Shown in pieces: positions 40,424-49,244 of a stretch of 64,000 nucleotides of DNA (positions are counted from its first letter, which is position 1; each line of letters starts with the position of its first letter). Source of the DNA: Streptomyces sp. CB02959 (GTDB lineage Bacteria > Actinomycetota > Actinomycetes > Streptomycetales > Streptomycetaceae); contig NZ_NNBP01000024.1 of NCBI RefSeq assembly GCF_002803155.1, positions 62,001 to 126,000 on the forward strand, written 5' to 3'. Under the pieces are notes generated by a model. The model did no database searches. It had not been told where the DNA came from and saw only the letters and a list, made by a program, of their open reading frames with translations. The translations under genes were made by a program, and so were the position numbers.

Positions 40424-40509
40424 ATGAACCTTCCCGGCGGCGGGCGCGGCCGCTGTCATAGGACCGCCAGCGCCGCCAGTCCGGAGGCGCACGTCACGGA
40501 GGTTCTGCG

Positions 40510-40662
40510 ATGCAGCAGTCCCAGATCCCGGCGAAGTCCACGCGGAAGTCCAAGGCCGCGCCGAAGGTGACCGCTCAGGCGGTCACCACCCTGCAGGGCC
40601 GGGTGGCCAAGGTGGTCGGCTCCGGCACGCTCGACAGCGCGCCGTTCACCTACCACCACTGA
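40510..40662 (+). CDS. 50-residue peptide, candidate RiPP precursor
   Basis: ATG 40510 is preceded by ACGGAGG at ideal 7-base spacing. The peptide begins MQQSQIPAKSTRKSKAAPK, continues VTAQAVTTLQGRVAKVV and ends GSGTLDSAPFTYHH; no Cys. The layout is a charged, helix-prone leader, a VV-GSG junction and a short, differently composed C-terminus rich in Ser/Thr and ending in Tyr-His-His. It is followed by a 16-bp hairpin and then an MBL-fold enzyme and two kinase-fold proteins on the same strand. Size, position and attenuator are typical of ribosomal peptide precursors; the family is not one I recognise. Confidence 0.7.
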   Translation: MQQSQIPAKSTRKSKAAPKVTAQAVTTLQGRVAKVVGSGTLDSAPFTYHH

Positions 40663-40674
40663 TCCCGGTTCCTG

Positions 40675-40716
40675 GGAGGCGTGGCCGCCGCTGCATGCCA
40701 CGGCGGCCACGCCTCC
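40675..40716 (+). terminator. 16-bp hairpin between precursor and enzyme genes (attenuator)
   Basis: GGAGGCGTGGCCGCCG (40675-40690) pairs exactly with 40701-40716 around a 10-base loop. It lies 13 bases after the peptide stop and 28 before the MBL gene. Such partial terminators raise precursor over enzyme expression in many RiPP operons. Confidence 0.75.
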
Positions 40717-40744
40717 GCCGTATCCGCATCACCTGGAGGAGCAC

Positions 40745-42220
40745 ATGACCGACCACTCGCTCACGTTGACGTTCCTGGGGCATCAGACCTGGCTGGTGGA
40801 AGGGGACGGGCACCGGGTTCTGGTCGACCCGGTCCTCGGCCCCGGCTTCGGGCTCTCGCCCGCGCTGGAATTTCGCATCTGGCCGCCCCGCACGATCGAG
40901 ACTGCCCGCATGCCGCAGCTGGACGCCATCGTGCTCACCCACGAGCACCTGGACCACTTCCATCTGCCGACCCTGGCGACTCTGCCGAAGTCGCTGCCCG
41001 TCTACACCGGGCCGCTGCTACCCGCGCCTGTAGCCGAGGCGATCGAGTCGCTCGGCTTCACCGTGCACCGGATCGACCACACCGGCGCCATCCAGCTCGG
41101 CGAGCTGACCATGCGGCTCTACCCGGCCGGCGCCCGGACCCTGTTCTGGGAGGACCGCGTCGTCCAGCCCGTCGCGCGGGTCGGCGACGGCCCAGCGGTG
41201 GCCATCGGCGTGGACGCCGATCTCTCCGACGCCTACAGGACCGCCGTCGCCGAGGGGCGCGAGCCCATGCCGCGCATGGCGATCGTCTCCAATAACTCCC
41301 AGATCGCGCCGCCCGGGACGCCCGGCTCCGACACCAACCTGCTGCCCGGCTCCGGCGACGTCCGCGGGCGTAAGAGCGGGCTGCGGGTGCTGGGCGAGCT
41401 GCTGCTCGACTACCTAGAACCCCTGCCCGGCGTCGAACACGTGGCGCTGTGCGGCAACGGCTTCCTGCCGGCCCGCTCCCCCCACGGCCCCTACCTGTAC
41501 GCCGACCATCCCGCGATGGCCCAGGCCGCCAATACCCTGCAGCACCTGTTCACCGTCCACGGCCCCCGCCCCGGCGACCAGCTCACCGTCCCCGCCGACG
41601 GCCCGGTCACCAGCGAACGGGTGGACTGGGTCCACATCGACGAACGGTTCGAGGCCGAGCAGCTCGCCGTGCACGCGGCGTTCCTGGCCGAGCCGGAGCC
41701 CGTGCCGTTGGCGCCGATCGCCCCGCCGATCACCGACGGCGGCAGCGCCCTGGCCGAGCTGGACGAGGAGTTGCCGCGCCTCGGGCGGGAGCTGGTGCCC
41801 ACCAGCGCCGGGCAACTGGCCGCCAGCATCCCCGAGTACCTTGACGACACGCCGCTGGGCCCGCACCGCATCCTGCTGGTGCTGCGCGACATGCCGGCCG
41901 GCGGGGAGCGGCATTACGCGTGGGACCTGACCACCGCGGCGTTCGCCCTCGTCGACCCGGTTCCCCTGGACGAGGCGCTGGCCCGCTATCCGTTCGGGGC
42001 GGTGCTGTTCTTCCAGGACCTCATCGGCATCCTGCGCGGACAGGTCCAGATCTGGGACGTGGCCGGATCCTCCATGCAGTGCTGGAACATCGGCCGGCCC
42101 CTCGACTCGTTGGTGTATGCGCTGTTCGCCATCTACGGCGAGCACCAGCGCCCCGAACTGGCCGCCCGCTCCTACGCCTACGCCCTCGGCCACCTCGCCG
42201 GCGGCCGGCGAGCGGGCTGA
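40745..42220 (+). CDS. MBL-fold metallo-hydrolase with large C-terminal extension
   Basis: 491 residues, GGAGGAG 5 bases before the ATG. Metallo-beta-lactamase fold, UlaG-like group: LTFLGHQTWLVEGDGHRVLV, then H66-x-H68-x-D70-H71 in LTHEHLDHFHLP, and AIGVDADLSDA with a further D ligand. A late LCGNGFLPARSP corresponds to the last strand region. From about residue 300 a second domain without clear family follows (RILLVLRDMPAGGERHYAWD, AVLFFQDLIGILRGQVQIWD, SLVYALFAIYGEHQRPELA). Its place right after the peptide gene suggests it processes or modifies the peptide. Confidence 0.85.
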   Translation: MTDHSLTLTFLGHQTWLVEGDGHRVLVDPVLGPGFGLSPALEFRIWPPRTIETARMPQLDAIVLTHEHLDHFHLPTLATLPKSLPVYTGPLLPAPVAEAIESLGFTVHRIDHTGAIQLGELTMRLYPAGARTLFWEDRVVQPVARVGDGPAVAIGVDADLSDAYRTAVAEGREPMPRMAIVSNNSQIAPPGTPGSDTNLLPGSGDVRGRKSGLRVLGELLLDYLEPLPGVEHVALCGNGFLPARSPHGPYLYADHPAMAQAANTLQHLFTVHGPRPGDQLTVPADGPVTSERVDWVHIDERFEAEQLAVHAAFLAEPEPVPLAPIAPPITDGGSALAELDEELPRLGRELVPTSAGQLAASIPEYLDDTPLGPHRILLVLRDMPAGGERHYAWDLTTAAFALVDPVPLDEALARYPFGAVLFFQDLIGILRGQVQIWDVAGSSMQCWNIGRPLDSLVYALFAIYGEHQRPELAARSYAYALGHLAGGRRAG

Positions 42221-42223
42221 GCG

Positions 42224-43105
42224 ATGCTTCCCGCCACGGCGGCCGAGGCCCTGCACGGACTGATCCGCGTCCGTCCGTACGGCTGGCTCGCCTCCCCGCT
42301 GCCGACCAACCCGGCCGCCGCGGCGGAACGCCTGCACGAGCTCCGCGACCAGGACCATGCCGACCACCCGGCCGCCGGCGGGCCGTTGGCGGTGCTGGCG
42401 GCCCGCGCCACCGCGGCCGTCGCCGCTCTCGGCACGCCGCCCACCGCGGTGCTCAAACTGCACGCCGACGTCGGCGCGTACAACGCCGAGCTCCTCGCCT
42501 ACGCCTTGGTCGGCCACTGTCCGGTCCTGCCTCGCTTGCTCGGTGCCGCCGACGCCTCCCGCTCCCTGCTCCTGGAGCACCTGCCCGACCCGTTCGACTG
42601 GGCGCCGGCCGACGCACCCGCCGCCCTCGTCGACGCCGTCGCCGCCGTCCACGCCGCACCGGCCCACCTCGATGTCGCGGACGCGCTGGCACCCTTCCGC
42701 CTGGGCCGGCTCACCGCGGCCCCCGCCCCGGCCTGGATCGGCGACCCGGACGCCTGGCACACCGCCCTTACCCTGTGCTCCCGCGCCCACGGGCCCATGC
42801 ACATTCCCGTCGGACACCTCGACCTCAAGCCCGAGCATGTCCGTCACCGCGGCGGCGACAGCGCGGTGTGCCTGATCGACATCGAGACCCTGCGCCCGGA
42901 CGTCACCGGGCTGATCGACCTGATCACCCTGCCCGCCGTACTCCGCCAGGCCGGGCGCCCGATGGCGGGCCCCGTCGTCCGGGAGTTGTACCGTGCAGCC
43001 ACCGCACGGCACGGCGCCACCTGGACCACCACCGACCTGCGCGCTGCCCTAATCGCGTACCAGCGGGCCACCGGCCTCGCTACGCTCTCCGGGCTGGCCG
43101 ACTGA
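42224..43105 (+). CDS. Kinase-fold phosphotransferase (APH/choline kinase-like)
   Basis: 293 residues, starting 3 bases after the MBL stop. AVLKLHADVGAYNAELLAYA holds the nucleotide-binding Lys and the helix-C Glu. VGHLDLKPEHVRHRG is the catalytic loop with Asp, and CLIDIETLRPDVTGLIDL provides the metal-binding Asp in place of DFG. There is no clear Gly-rich loop. It may act on the peptide's Ser/Thr residues or on a small molecule; which one cannot be told. The Ala/Pro-rich middle may reflect an extended substrate pocket. Confidence 0.78.
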   Translation: MLPATAAEALHGLIRVRPYGWLASPLPTNPAAAAERLHELRDQDHADHPAAGGPLAVLAARATAAVAALGTPPTAVLKLHADVGAYNAELLAYALVGHCPVLPRLLGAADASRSLLLEHLPDPFDWAPADAPAALVDAVAAVHAAPAHLDVADALAPFRLGRLTAAPAPAWIGDPDAWHTALTLCSRAHGPMHIPVGHLDLKPEHVRHRGGDSAVCLIDIETLRPDVTGLIDLITLPAVLRQAGRPMAGPVVRELYRAATARHGATWTTTDLRAALIAYQRATGLATLSGLAD

Positions 43106-43145
43106 CGGCCGCCCCGCCGCGACTCCCCGTGAGGACCCTTCGGCC

Positions 43146-43991
43146 ATGGAACCCGCCGCTCCCGCAGCCGACCTTGCCGCCGCTGCCGCCCACGCCGTCG
43201 GCATCGAGGACCAGCCCAAGCACCTCACCGGCCGCAAGGGCGCCGACACGTGGCGGGCTGGCACCTGGACCATCAAGACCGCGGTGCCCGGCGCCCGCGG
43301 CCACCTCGCGCACGAGCACGCTGCCTACGAACTGCTCCACCGCCAGGGCCGTCACCCCGGCCCCCGCGGCGCGGCGGGTCCCCAGGGCCGGTGGATGGCC
43401 GTGCCCTGGGTCGACGGCCGCCCCCTGTGGGACACCTTCGCCCCGGCACGCGAGGGCACTGCCACCGCGGAGCAGCGCACGCAGATGCGGGACGCCGCCC
43501 GAGCCGCGCTCACTGCGCTCCAGGAGTTCCACACGGCCGGCTGGATTCACGGCGACATGCAGACCGAGAACGCCGTCGTCCTCCCGGGTGGCACGGTCGA
43601 GTTCATCGACTACGACAACGCCCACCACCCCGACCTCCCCCTCACCATCCCCTACCGCGGCGGCCTGGTCCACGTCATCGCCCCCGAGATCGCCGCCCAG
43701 CTCATGGCCACCGGCAACGACCAGCACGTCACCCTCACCCCGGAGGCCGAGCTGTACGCCCTGGGCGCCGCCCTTTACTGGGCATGGACCGGTGTCCGCA
43801 TCACCGACTACCGCGGCGACCCCGCTGCTCCGCATGTCGAACTGTTCGCGGACATCGCCGACGGCCGCCGTCGAAACCTCACCGAGGACCGGCCGTGGAC
43901 CGACCCGGAACTTGAAGCCCTCATCCTCGGCGCCACCCGCCCTGCCCCCGCTTCCCGCAGCTACAACAGCGCGCCCGAGCCCCGGCAGTAG
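43146..43991 (+). CDS. Second kinase-fold protein of the cluster
   Basis: 281 residues. TWTIKTAVPGARGHLAHEHA, AYELL carries Lys and Glu. WMAVPWVDGRPLW is the hinge, AGWIHGDMQTENAVVLPGG the catalytic loop (Asp, Asn) and VEFIDYDNAHHPD the metal-binding D. YALGAALYWAWTGVRITDYR follows as in protein-kinase C-lobes, making this closer to Ser/Thr kinases than the preceding gene. It is 40 bases downstream of that gene. Two divergent kinases next to a Ser/Thr-containing peptide suggest sequential phosphorylation or phospho-elimination (inference). Confidence 0.8.
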   Translation: MEPAAPAADLAAAAAHAVGIEDQPKHLTGRKGADTWRAGTWTIKTAVPGARGHLAHEHAAYELLHRQGRHPGPRGAAGPQGRWMAVPWVDGRPLWDTFAPAREGTATAEQRTQMRDAARAALTALQEFHTAGWIHGDMQTENAVVLPGGTVEFIDYDNAHHPDLPLTIPYRGGLVHVIAPEIAAQLMATGNDQHVTLTPEAELYALGAALYWAWTGVRITDYRGDPAAPHVELFADIADGRRRNLTEDRPWTDPELEALILGATRPAPASRSYNSAPEPRQ

Positions 43992-44707
43992 CGGCGAACT
44001 GTCCACCAGGAGCAGAGCGTGCTGACCCAGCCGCTGCCCCGCGGACGGGCGGGCACAGAGCCGTCGTCCGACGGCACGTGCCGGGATGTTCGGACGAAGG
44101 GCACAGCACGCATCGATTCGGCGATCAGACTCAGCCCGCATCGAGTCGAGATCGCCAGGGCCGGCCACAGCGTCCGAGAGGCTCGATAGAGCCGACGGAA
44201 GGTGGGGGCCGAACTGGGGCCCGCTCGGCCTTCGGGCCTACGGCGAGCAGTGGCGGTGCTTGGCCTGCTCCCCGGGGTGGGCGGATCCGCGCGGCGCACC
44301 GGGAGATACGTCCACGGTGGCCGCGCGTATGCCGCTATGCGGTGGCGTCCTGCGCGGCGATCTCGTCGTCGAGGTAGATCACCGCGCCCGGAGGTTTTCG
44401 CTGACCAATACACACAGTAAGCGGAATTGGAGCATTTGCCGCATCTTGAACTTGGCGCAGGGTGGCGAACCATGGCGCTTTTCCGGACGGCTCCGGAATG
44501 GCGCATGCCGCTGTGGCAAATGCCATAAGAATGGTCGTCATAACGGAGCGTCGCTGTAGGCGTCGACTGCAGTCGGTCCTGCGGTCAGGCGTGTCTCCGT
44601 CAGCGGCCCGGCGGATCACACCGCCTGCGAGCCGCCCTTCTGTTCGCCGAGTGCAAAGGAGCACGGCGCACACAGGGCCGTCTGGGCATGTGCGCTGAAC
44701 TGCAGTT
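43992..44707. other. 716-bp stretch without a confident gene
   Basis: A minus frame starting at 44542 (MTTILMAFATAACAIPEPSG, ending IYLDDEIAAQDATA) has some coding look but no ribosome binding site. No inverted repeats of note were seen. Confidence 0.3.
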
Positions 44708-44869
44708 ATGCGTGATTTCTTGGTTCAGCTGTGGCCCGGCTACGTGGCCGGCGTGCTCGCCCCGGTCACGGTCTCTGCCTTCACCCGCCTCGCCAAGGCG
44801 TGGCGGGCCTCGCGCTCCCGGCGCCCGCAAGATGCGGAGCCGCAAGTCCCCGTTGACGACGGCGAATGA
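44708..44869 (+). CDS. Small membrane-anchored protein, 53 aa, coupled to the next gene
   Basis: MRDFLVQLWPGYVAGVLAPV, then TVSAFTRLAKAWRASRSRRP gives one membrane segment and a basic cytoplasmic face; the end is acidic (EPQVPVDDGE). The stop overlaps the following ATG (ATGA). Small proteins of this kind precede HSP18-like regulators in Streptomyces as I recall. Function unknown. Confidence 0.65.
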   Translation: MRDFLVQLWPGYVAGVLAPVTVSAFTRLAKAWRASRSRRPQDAEPQVPVDDGE

Positions 44870-45921
44870 CGACCACCGGTCGCCGAATTTCCAACCAGGA
44901 GACCCCTATGCCTGAATCTGTGAATGTCGTCTTCCAGACGACAAAAAATGTCGTCCGACAGACGACAGTGAATAGGCCAGAAGCAGAAACAAATCGCTAT
45001 TACGCCTGGCAGCACTTACTCACGCCGCAACCGCCCAGAGACGATGAATGGGTGGGCGAACTCGCCGCCCCAGTTAACCGGCTGGCTCCCAGCGGCTCGT
45101 TGGGCGAAGTCGCGGCCAAGTACGACCAGCTCCTCCAGCTCATCGAGCTCGACGCCACCGCCGACATCGAGGAGACCGACCTCCTCGCCGCACTGCTGGT
45201 GATCCGGACCCTGCGCGACAAACTGCAACTGGACGAAGGCCGCATGCTCGGCGCCGCCCGACGCAAGAAAGTCACCTGGGCCCGTCTGGCCACAGCCCTG
45301 GAGGTCCGCAACCGTCAATCCGCCGAACGCCGCTACCTCCAGCTTCGCGCCGACATGGACGAGGCCCGCGGCGTGCCTATGGTCCAAAGCGAACGGGTGG
45401 AATTCATCCGCGCTCAACGCGACCGTCGCCTCGAACGACGCTGGGCGTGGGAGCACAGCCAGGAAATCGTCGCCCTCTCCCGCCGCCTGGCTGCCGTGCC
45501 TGATCTGCAACGCCGGGCCGACCGCGCCCAGCGCGCTGCTTTGCGCGCCGACCAGGCGGCCCGGGCGGCCCGCGGCAGGGCTGGCTCCCCCTCGCCTGCC
45601 CGTGGTCCGATGCCGTGGCCGAAGCTGCTGCTGGAGAACCTCGCCGTCCACGACAAGGCTGCCGAAACGGAGCTGACGGCGGTGCAGCACACCGATGTGA
45701 TCCATGCACTGTTCGGTCTCATCGGCAACGCCTGCCGCCCGAACTCCATCTCTCTGCCTGACTACGAGGACCTGGTCCACGACATCCGCCGGCTCTACCG
45801 CAGCGCCGGCGATGCAGCACCACGTGCCCCATACGAGTACCTGCCTACCAGATCGCGGCCAGTCCAGGACGTCGACCGCGACAACGAACCCGAGATTGTC
45901 GTTGCGCCGTCTCGTGAGTAG
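44866..45921 (+). CDS. HSP18/type-III-effector-annotated Streptomyces family protein with HTH
   Basis: 351 residues. After a variable start, ETDLLAALLVIRTLRDKLQL, DEGRMLGAARRKKVTWARLA, TALEVRNRQSAERRYLQLR is a helix-turn-helix-like core. Then come a long Arg/Glu coiled segment (ERVEFIRAQRDRRLERRWAW) and an Ala/Arg-rich linker. ISLPDYEDLVHDIRRLYRSAG lies near the end. Databases tend to name such proteins 'HSP18 transcriptional regulator' or 'type III effector'; the real role is not established. It is translationally coupled to the small membrane protein before it. Confidence 0.75.
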   Translation: MTTTGRRISNQETPMPESVNVVFQTTKNVVRQTTVNRPEAETNRYYAWQHLLTPQPPRDDEWVGELAAPVNRLAPSGSLGEVAAKYDQLLQLIELDATADIEETDLLAALLVIRTLRDKLQLDEGRMLGAARRKKVTWARLATALEVRNRQSAERRYLQLRADMDEARGVPMVQSERVEFIRAQRDRRLERRWAWEHSQEIVALSRRLAAVPDLQRRADRAQRAALRADQAARAARGRAGSPSPARGPMPWPKLLLENLAVHDKAAETELTAVQHTDVIHALFGLIGNACRPNSISLPDYEDLVHDIRRLYRSAGDAAPRAPYEYLPTRSRPVQDVDRDNEPEIVVAPSRE

Positions 45922-46031
45922 GCCCCGCCAGCACCCACCGATCAGGTCCACGACAACGGGCGCGCGCCCACGACCAGGAGCACACCACGTCGGCCAGTCG
46001 CGGGCACCCGATGCGGTGGGAAGATGTGCCA

Positions 46032-46331
46032 GTGACCACCGTCCCGTCCCTGCCGCCCCGCGACCGCCCTCTCGGGCGCGGCGTCAGCACCCTCATTCCG
46101 CAAACCGGATCCAGTGCTACGCCCGCCGCAGAACAAGCCGCGGCCGCGCTGGCCGCGCTGGAAACCGTGCCGGTCCAGGCCGGACTCCTTCAGGCCGCCG
46201 TGTTGTTGCTGGAAGAACGGGCCCGCATCAGCGAGGACGACGCCGAACGCGCGGCCGCCCGGAGCACGGCGGCACTGCTGCGCCGAACGCTCGACGATCG
46301 ACGCGATGGCCGCACGGTGCCCTCGTCGTAG
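46032..46331 (+). CDS. Small helical hypothetical protein, about 99 aa
   Basis: GTG 46032 (ATG 46011 possible). The second half is a regular helix: AAEQAAAALAALETVPVQAG, LLQAAVLLLEERARISEDDA, ERAAARSTAALLRRTLDDR. It begins 110 bases after the previous gene and is likely in its operon. No family recognised. Confidence 0.5.
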   Translation: MTTVPSLPPRDRPLGRGVSTLIPQTGSSATPAAEQAAAALAALETVPVQAGLLQAAVLLLEERARISEDDAERAAARSTAALLRRTLDDRRDGRTVPSS

Positions 46332-46469
46332 GCATCTTCACACCGTCAGAGGCCGGATGCCCGTTCAGCTACCGGCCCGTGGCCCGATCCGTGACGTACC
46401 AACTCCCCGTCCCCGCCTCGAAGTCGGCCGAAGATCGGTAGCCTTGGGACACGACCATGGAGGTATGCG

Positions 46470-46655
46470 ATGAATGCTCGCTCCGGCCTGCTCGCCCGGA
46501 TCACAGCCTTCCTTCTGCACGGACGCCGCGTCCGCCTCGACCACCCTGGCGCGCACCGTGCTGCCAGCCCGGACCAGCACGCTGGTCTTGCCATGCACTA
46601 CCGCCCCTCGTCCCCCTCGGCAGGCGGGTCCGGCAGCTCGGGCTCCCTGTCCTGA
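46470..46655 (+). CDS. Small basic protein, 61 aa
   Basis: ATG 46470 preceded by GGAGG. MNARSGLLARITAFLLHGRR, VRLDHPGAHRAASPDQHAGL, then a Ser/Gly-rich tail. Looks like short hypothetical proteins near plasmid-type loci. Unknown function. Confidence 0.45.
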   Translation: MNARSGLLARITAFLLHGRRVRLDHPGAHRAASPDQHAGLAMHYRPSSPSAGGSGSSGSLS

Positions 46656-46689
46656 CGACAAGCCGAACAGGGCACCTCGACGGAGAGCA

Positions 46690-47127
46690 GTGACCGTGGC
46701 AAGCCCGGACGGGCCGCGCAGGCCGCAGTCGACCAGCGCCGACCAACCTGCCGAGGCATTGGGCCCCCAGGGCAACCCGCGCGACCTCGGGGCGGAGGCG
46801 TTTGCTGCCGTCGCCGAGGCCGCCGAGCGGGGCGAACTGCTCGACACCGGACGGTTCGCCGAGCTGCTGGTCCGAGTCGGCCGGCTTGACGGTCCGGCGC
46901 TGCTGTTCGACGCCTGGTTCGGCGAAGCGATCAACACCCGCACCCTGGCCGCGCATATCGGCTGGGTGTGGAGCATGGCCGAGTACCCGGACGCTGCCCT
47001 GGACCGCCCGGCGTGGCGTGAGCTCTTCGCGAAGGCGGGCTTCACCGTCGATGGCCGGCGCCCCGAACTCGCCCCGAACTCGCTCCGAGCCGCGGCTGGA
47101 AGTCCTCCCGGGGCCCACCCGGTAACC
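46690..47127 (+). CDS. Hypothetical protein, probably degenerate at its C-terminus
   Basis: GTG 46690. The well-conserved-looking core is AFAAVAEAAERGELLDTGRF, AELLVRVGRLDGPALLFDAW, NTRTLAAHIGWVWSMAEYPD, RPAWRELFAKAGFTVDGRRP. After about residue 120 coding character fades and the frame runs on without a sensible stop until 47436. A frameshift near 47070 is likely. I give the end as an estimate. Function unknown; it may be a plasmid-type accessory protein. Confidence 0.45.
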
Positions 47128-47757
47128 CAGCCGTCACGCCGTCCTCACCGCGCGCGGTCCCACACCGTGGTCACGCCTCTGCGGTTCACCCGAGGTTTGG
47201 GCGCAGCCGCCGAACCCTTGCCGGGGCGTGCCGACGTCGACCTCCACCGACATCCCCTGCCGCAGCACCTGGTACTGGGTGCCATCCCGCAGCCACTCCA
47301 CCCCACCCACCGCCTCCTCGGACTCCCGCAGGGCCTGCGCCAGGAGTTGGGACAGCGACACCTCCAGCACGGTCGACACATGCCGATGCCCCCGAAGTCG
47401 ACGACGACACGCTGGGGCGCTTCACGGACCCAGTGAAGCCCACGGCGATCCCGTCGGATGCGGTCGTGTGCCACTGGTGGAGTGTCGGTATTCGAGAGTT
47501 GCAGTATTCGCCCGCGGGGCGAGCAGCTCCGCACCCGGCCCGGTCACGTCAGCGGTGACAAGGCGTACAGCTCTCGCCCAACAGACGCTGTCCGCGAAGA
47601 CGCCGGATGTCTGCCAGAGGGCACGCTGAACCTGCTGGCGTTCAACAACGTCGACCGGCTGACCATCGCCCCACGGAAGACCGTGCTGTTCGTCGCCGGC
47701 ACTCAAGGCCAGGCACATTTCAGCCTGCAGAGCCGAGACAGGAGAACTCCGTCGTCG
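47128..47757. other. Degenerate region with gene and transposase scraps
   Basis: The minus strand 47379-47145 reads MSTVLEVSLSQLLAQALRES, EEAVGGVEWLRDGTQYQVLR and is joined out of frame to RGLHWVREAPQRVVVDFGGI upstream (frameshift at about 47380). The plus strand near 47540-47600 reads TRPGHVSGDKAYSSR, resembling the DKAYSS motif of IS5-type transposases. Confidence 0.45.
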
Positions 47758-48192
47758 CTAGCAAGCTCGTGCGTCGTGCTTCTCGCGGTTGGCGAGGACT
47801 TGGTCCATGTGGGTCTGCGCCCACTGACGGAGCCCGCGCGTCAGGTGGTGGAGTGAGAGGCCGAGGTCAGTGAGCTCGTAGGTAACGGTGACGGGGACCG
47901 TCGGCGTCACAGTGCGGGTGAGCAAGCCGTCGCGTTCGAGGGCTCGTAGGGTCTGAGTCAGCATCTTCTGGCTGACGCCGGCCAGTAGCCGGGCGAGCTC
48001 CGAGTAGCGCATCGCCTTTGGGGCGTACGACGCGCCGGACTGTTCGGACGCGTCACCGCCCAGCGCGCAAAGGATCAGGACGACCCACTTGTCCGAGATC
48101 CTGTCGAGAAGCTGACGGCTGGGGCATATCGCTAGAAACGCGTTGTACTCCGCCTTGGCCTGCGCCTTCTTGTCGGCCTTCATCGTCGTCAC
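47758..48192 (-). CDS. HxlR-family transcriptional regulator
   Basis: 144 residues. CPSRQLLDRISDKWVVLILC, then MRYSELARLLAGVSQKMLTQ, TLRALERDGLLTRTVTPTVP, VTVTYELTDLGLSL is the classical HxlR winged helix with an N-terminal Cys often used as a redox sensor. It diverges from the aldo-keto reductase gene; the 127-bp gap contains CACTTCATAGTGCC and TACTTCCCGTAGGGAAGTAAC, inverted repeats suited as its operator. It likely represses the reductase. Confidence 0.93.
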   Translation of the reverse strand: MTTMKADKKAQAKAEYNAFLAICPSRQLLDRISDKWVVLILCALGGDASEQSGASYAPKAMRYSELARLLAGVSQKMLTQTLRALERDGLLTRTVTPTVPVTVTYELTDLGLSLHHLTRGLRQWAQTHMDQVLANREKHDARAC

Positions 48193-48319
48193 TGAGGTCG
48201 TCTCTCACTCTCTGGGGTGGTTACGCACTTCATAGTGCCTACTTCCCGTAGGGAAGTAACTCCCCAACACTGATGCAGGGGGTCGGAGACACCACCCCTG
48301 GCAAGAAGCGAAAGGCACT

Positions 48320-49198
48320 GTGATGAACACGCCCTCCACATCATCTCTTCCGGGCGGATTCTGGACGCTGGGTGACTCGACCGTTACCCGGTTCGGATAC
48401 GGCGCGATGCAGCTCGCCGGCCCGTGGGTCATGGGTCCGCCCGCCGACCACGACGGCGCCCTGGCCGTCCTGCGCGAGGCAGTCAGTCTCGGGATCACCC
48501 ACATCGACACCAGCGACGCCTACGGACCACGCATCACGAATGAGCTGATCCACGAAGCACTGCACCCGTACCCGGAGTCGCTGTTCATCGCCACCAAAGT
48601 GGGCGCGACCCGCGACGCGCAGGGCGGCTGGCCCACGGCCCGGCGCCCCGAGGACCTGCGCAAGCAGGTCCACGAGAACCTCGAATCCCTCGGCGTCGAG
48701 GCTCTCGACCTGGTCAACATGCGCATGGGAGATGCTCAGGGCCCCCAGCCCGGCTCGATCACCGAAGCATTCGAGACGCTTGTCGACCTCCAACGAGAGG
48801 GCCTGATCCAACACCTCGGCGTCAGCAATGTCACGCCGGAGCAGGTCGCCGAGGCACGCGGTATCGCCCCGATCGTGTGCGTGCAAAACATGTACAACCT
48901 CGCCCACCGCCATGACGACGATCTCGTAGACCGCCTCGCCGCCGATGGCATCGCCTATGTGCCGTTCTTCCCCTTGGGAGGCTTCACGCCGCTACAGTCC
49001 GAGGCCCTCTCGAAGGTCGCGAGTCGGCTGGGGACGACGCCGATGTCGGTCGCGCTGGCTTGGCTGATGCAACGCTCGCCGAACATCCTGCTCATCCCCG
49101 GTACGTCGTCCACCGCCCACCTGCGCGAAAACATCGCAGGCGCCGGGCTCTCCCTTTCCGACGAGAATCTGGCCGAACTGGATAGCATCGGCCACTGA
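48320..49198 (+). CDS. Aldo/keto reductase
   Basis: About 291 residues (GTG 48320 or ATG 48323). FGYGAMQLAGPWVMGPP, AVSLGITHIDTSDAYGP with catalytic Asp and Tyr, LFIATKVGA with Lys, then EALDLVNMRM, IQHLGVSNVTPEQVAEA and ILLIPGTSSTAHLRENIA cover all AKR signatures. It is an NADPH-dependent carbonyl reductase. The usual catalytic His in the LVxxHR strand is replaced (VNMRM), a variation seen in several AKR subgroups. Controlled by the divergent HxlR regulator, probably in response to electrophiles (inference). Confidence 0.93.
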   Translation: MMNTPSTSSLPGGFWTLGDSTVTRFGYGAMQLAGPWVMGPPADHDGALAVLREAVSLGITHIDTSDAYGPRITNELIHEALHPYPESLFIATKVGATRDAQGGWPTARRPEDLRKQVHENLESLGVEALDLVNMRMGDAQGPQPGSITEAFETLVDLQREGLIQHLGVSNVTPEQVAEARGIAPIVCVQNMYNLAHRHDDDLVDRLAADGIAYVPFFPLGGFTPLQSEALSKVASRLGTTPMSVALAWLMQRSPNILLIPGTSSTAHLRENIAGAGLSLSDENLAELDSIGH

Positions 49199-49244
49199 GT
49201 AACACAGGTCACTGACCGGGACCAGGCAGTTCCTTCCACTCGGA

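Noticed and set aside
41920..43012. Aminoglycoside resistance by the APH-like gene at 42224
   Set aside because: Catalytic motifs are of the broad kinase fold; gene context favours a role in the peptide cluster and nothing indicates antibiotic specificity.
41414..44025. 532-codon minus and 701-codon plus ORFs over the peptide cluster enzymes
   Set aside because: Shadows of the MBL and kinase genes, whose frames show the conserved motifs.
47181..47200. GCGGTTCACCCGAGG as a further isolated CRISPR repeat
   Set aside because: Only the first ten bases resemble the handle end; there is no stem partner.
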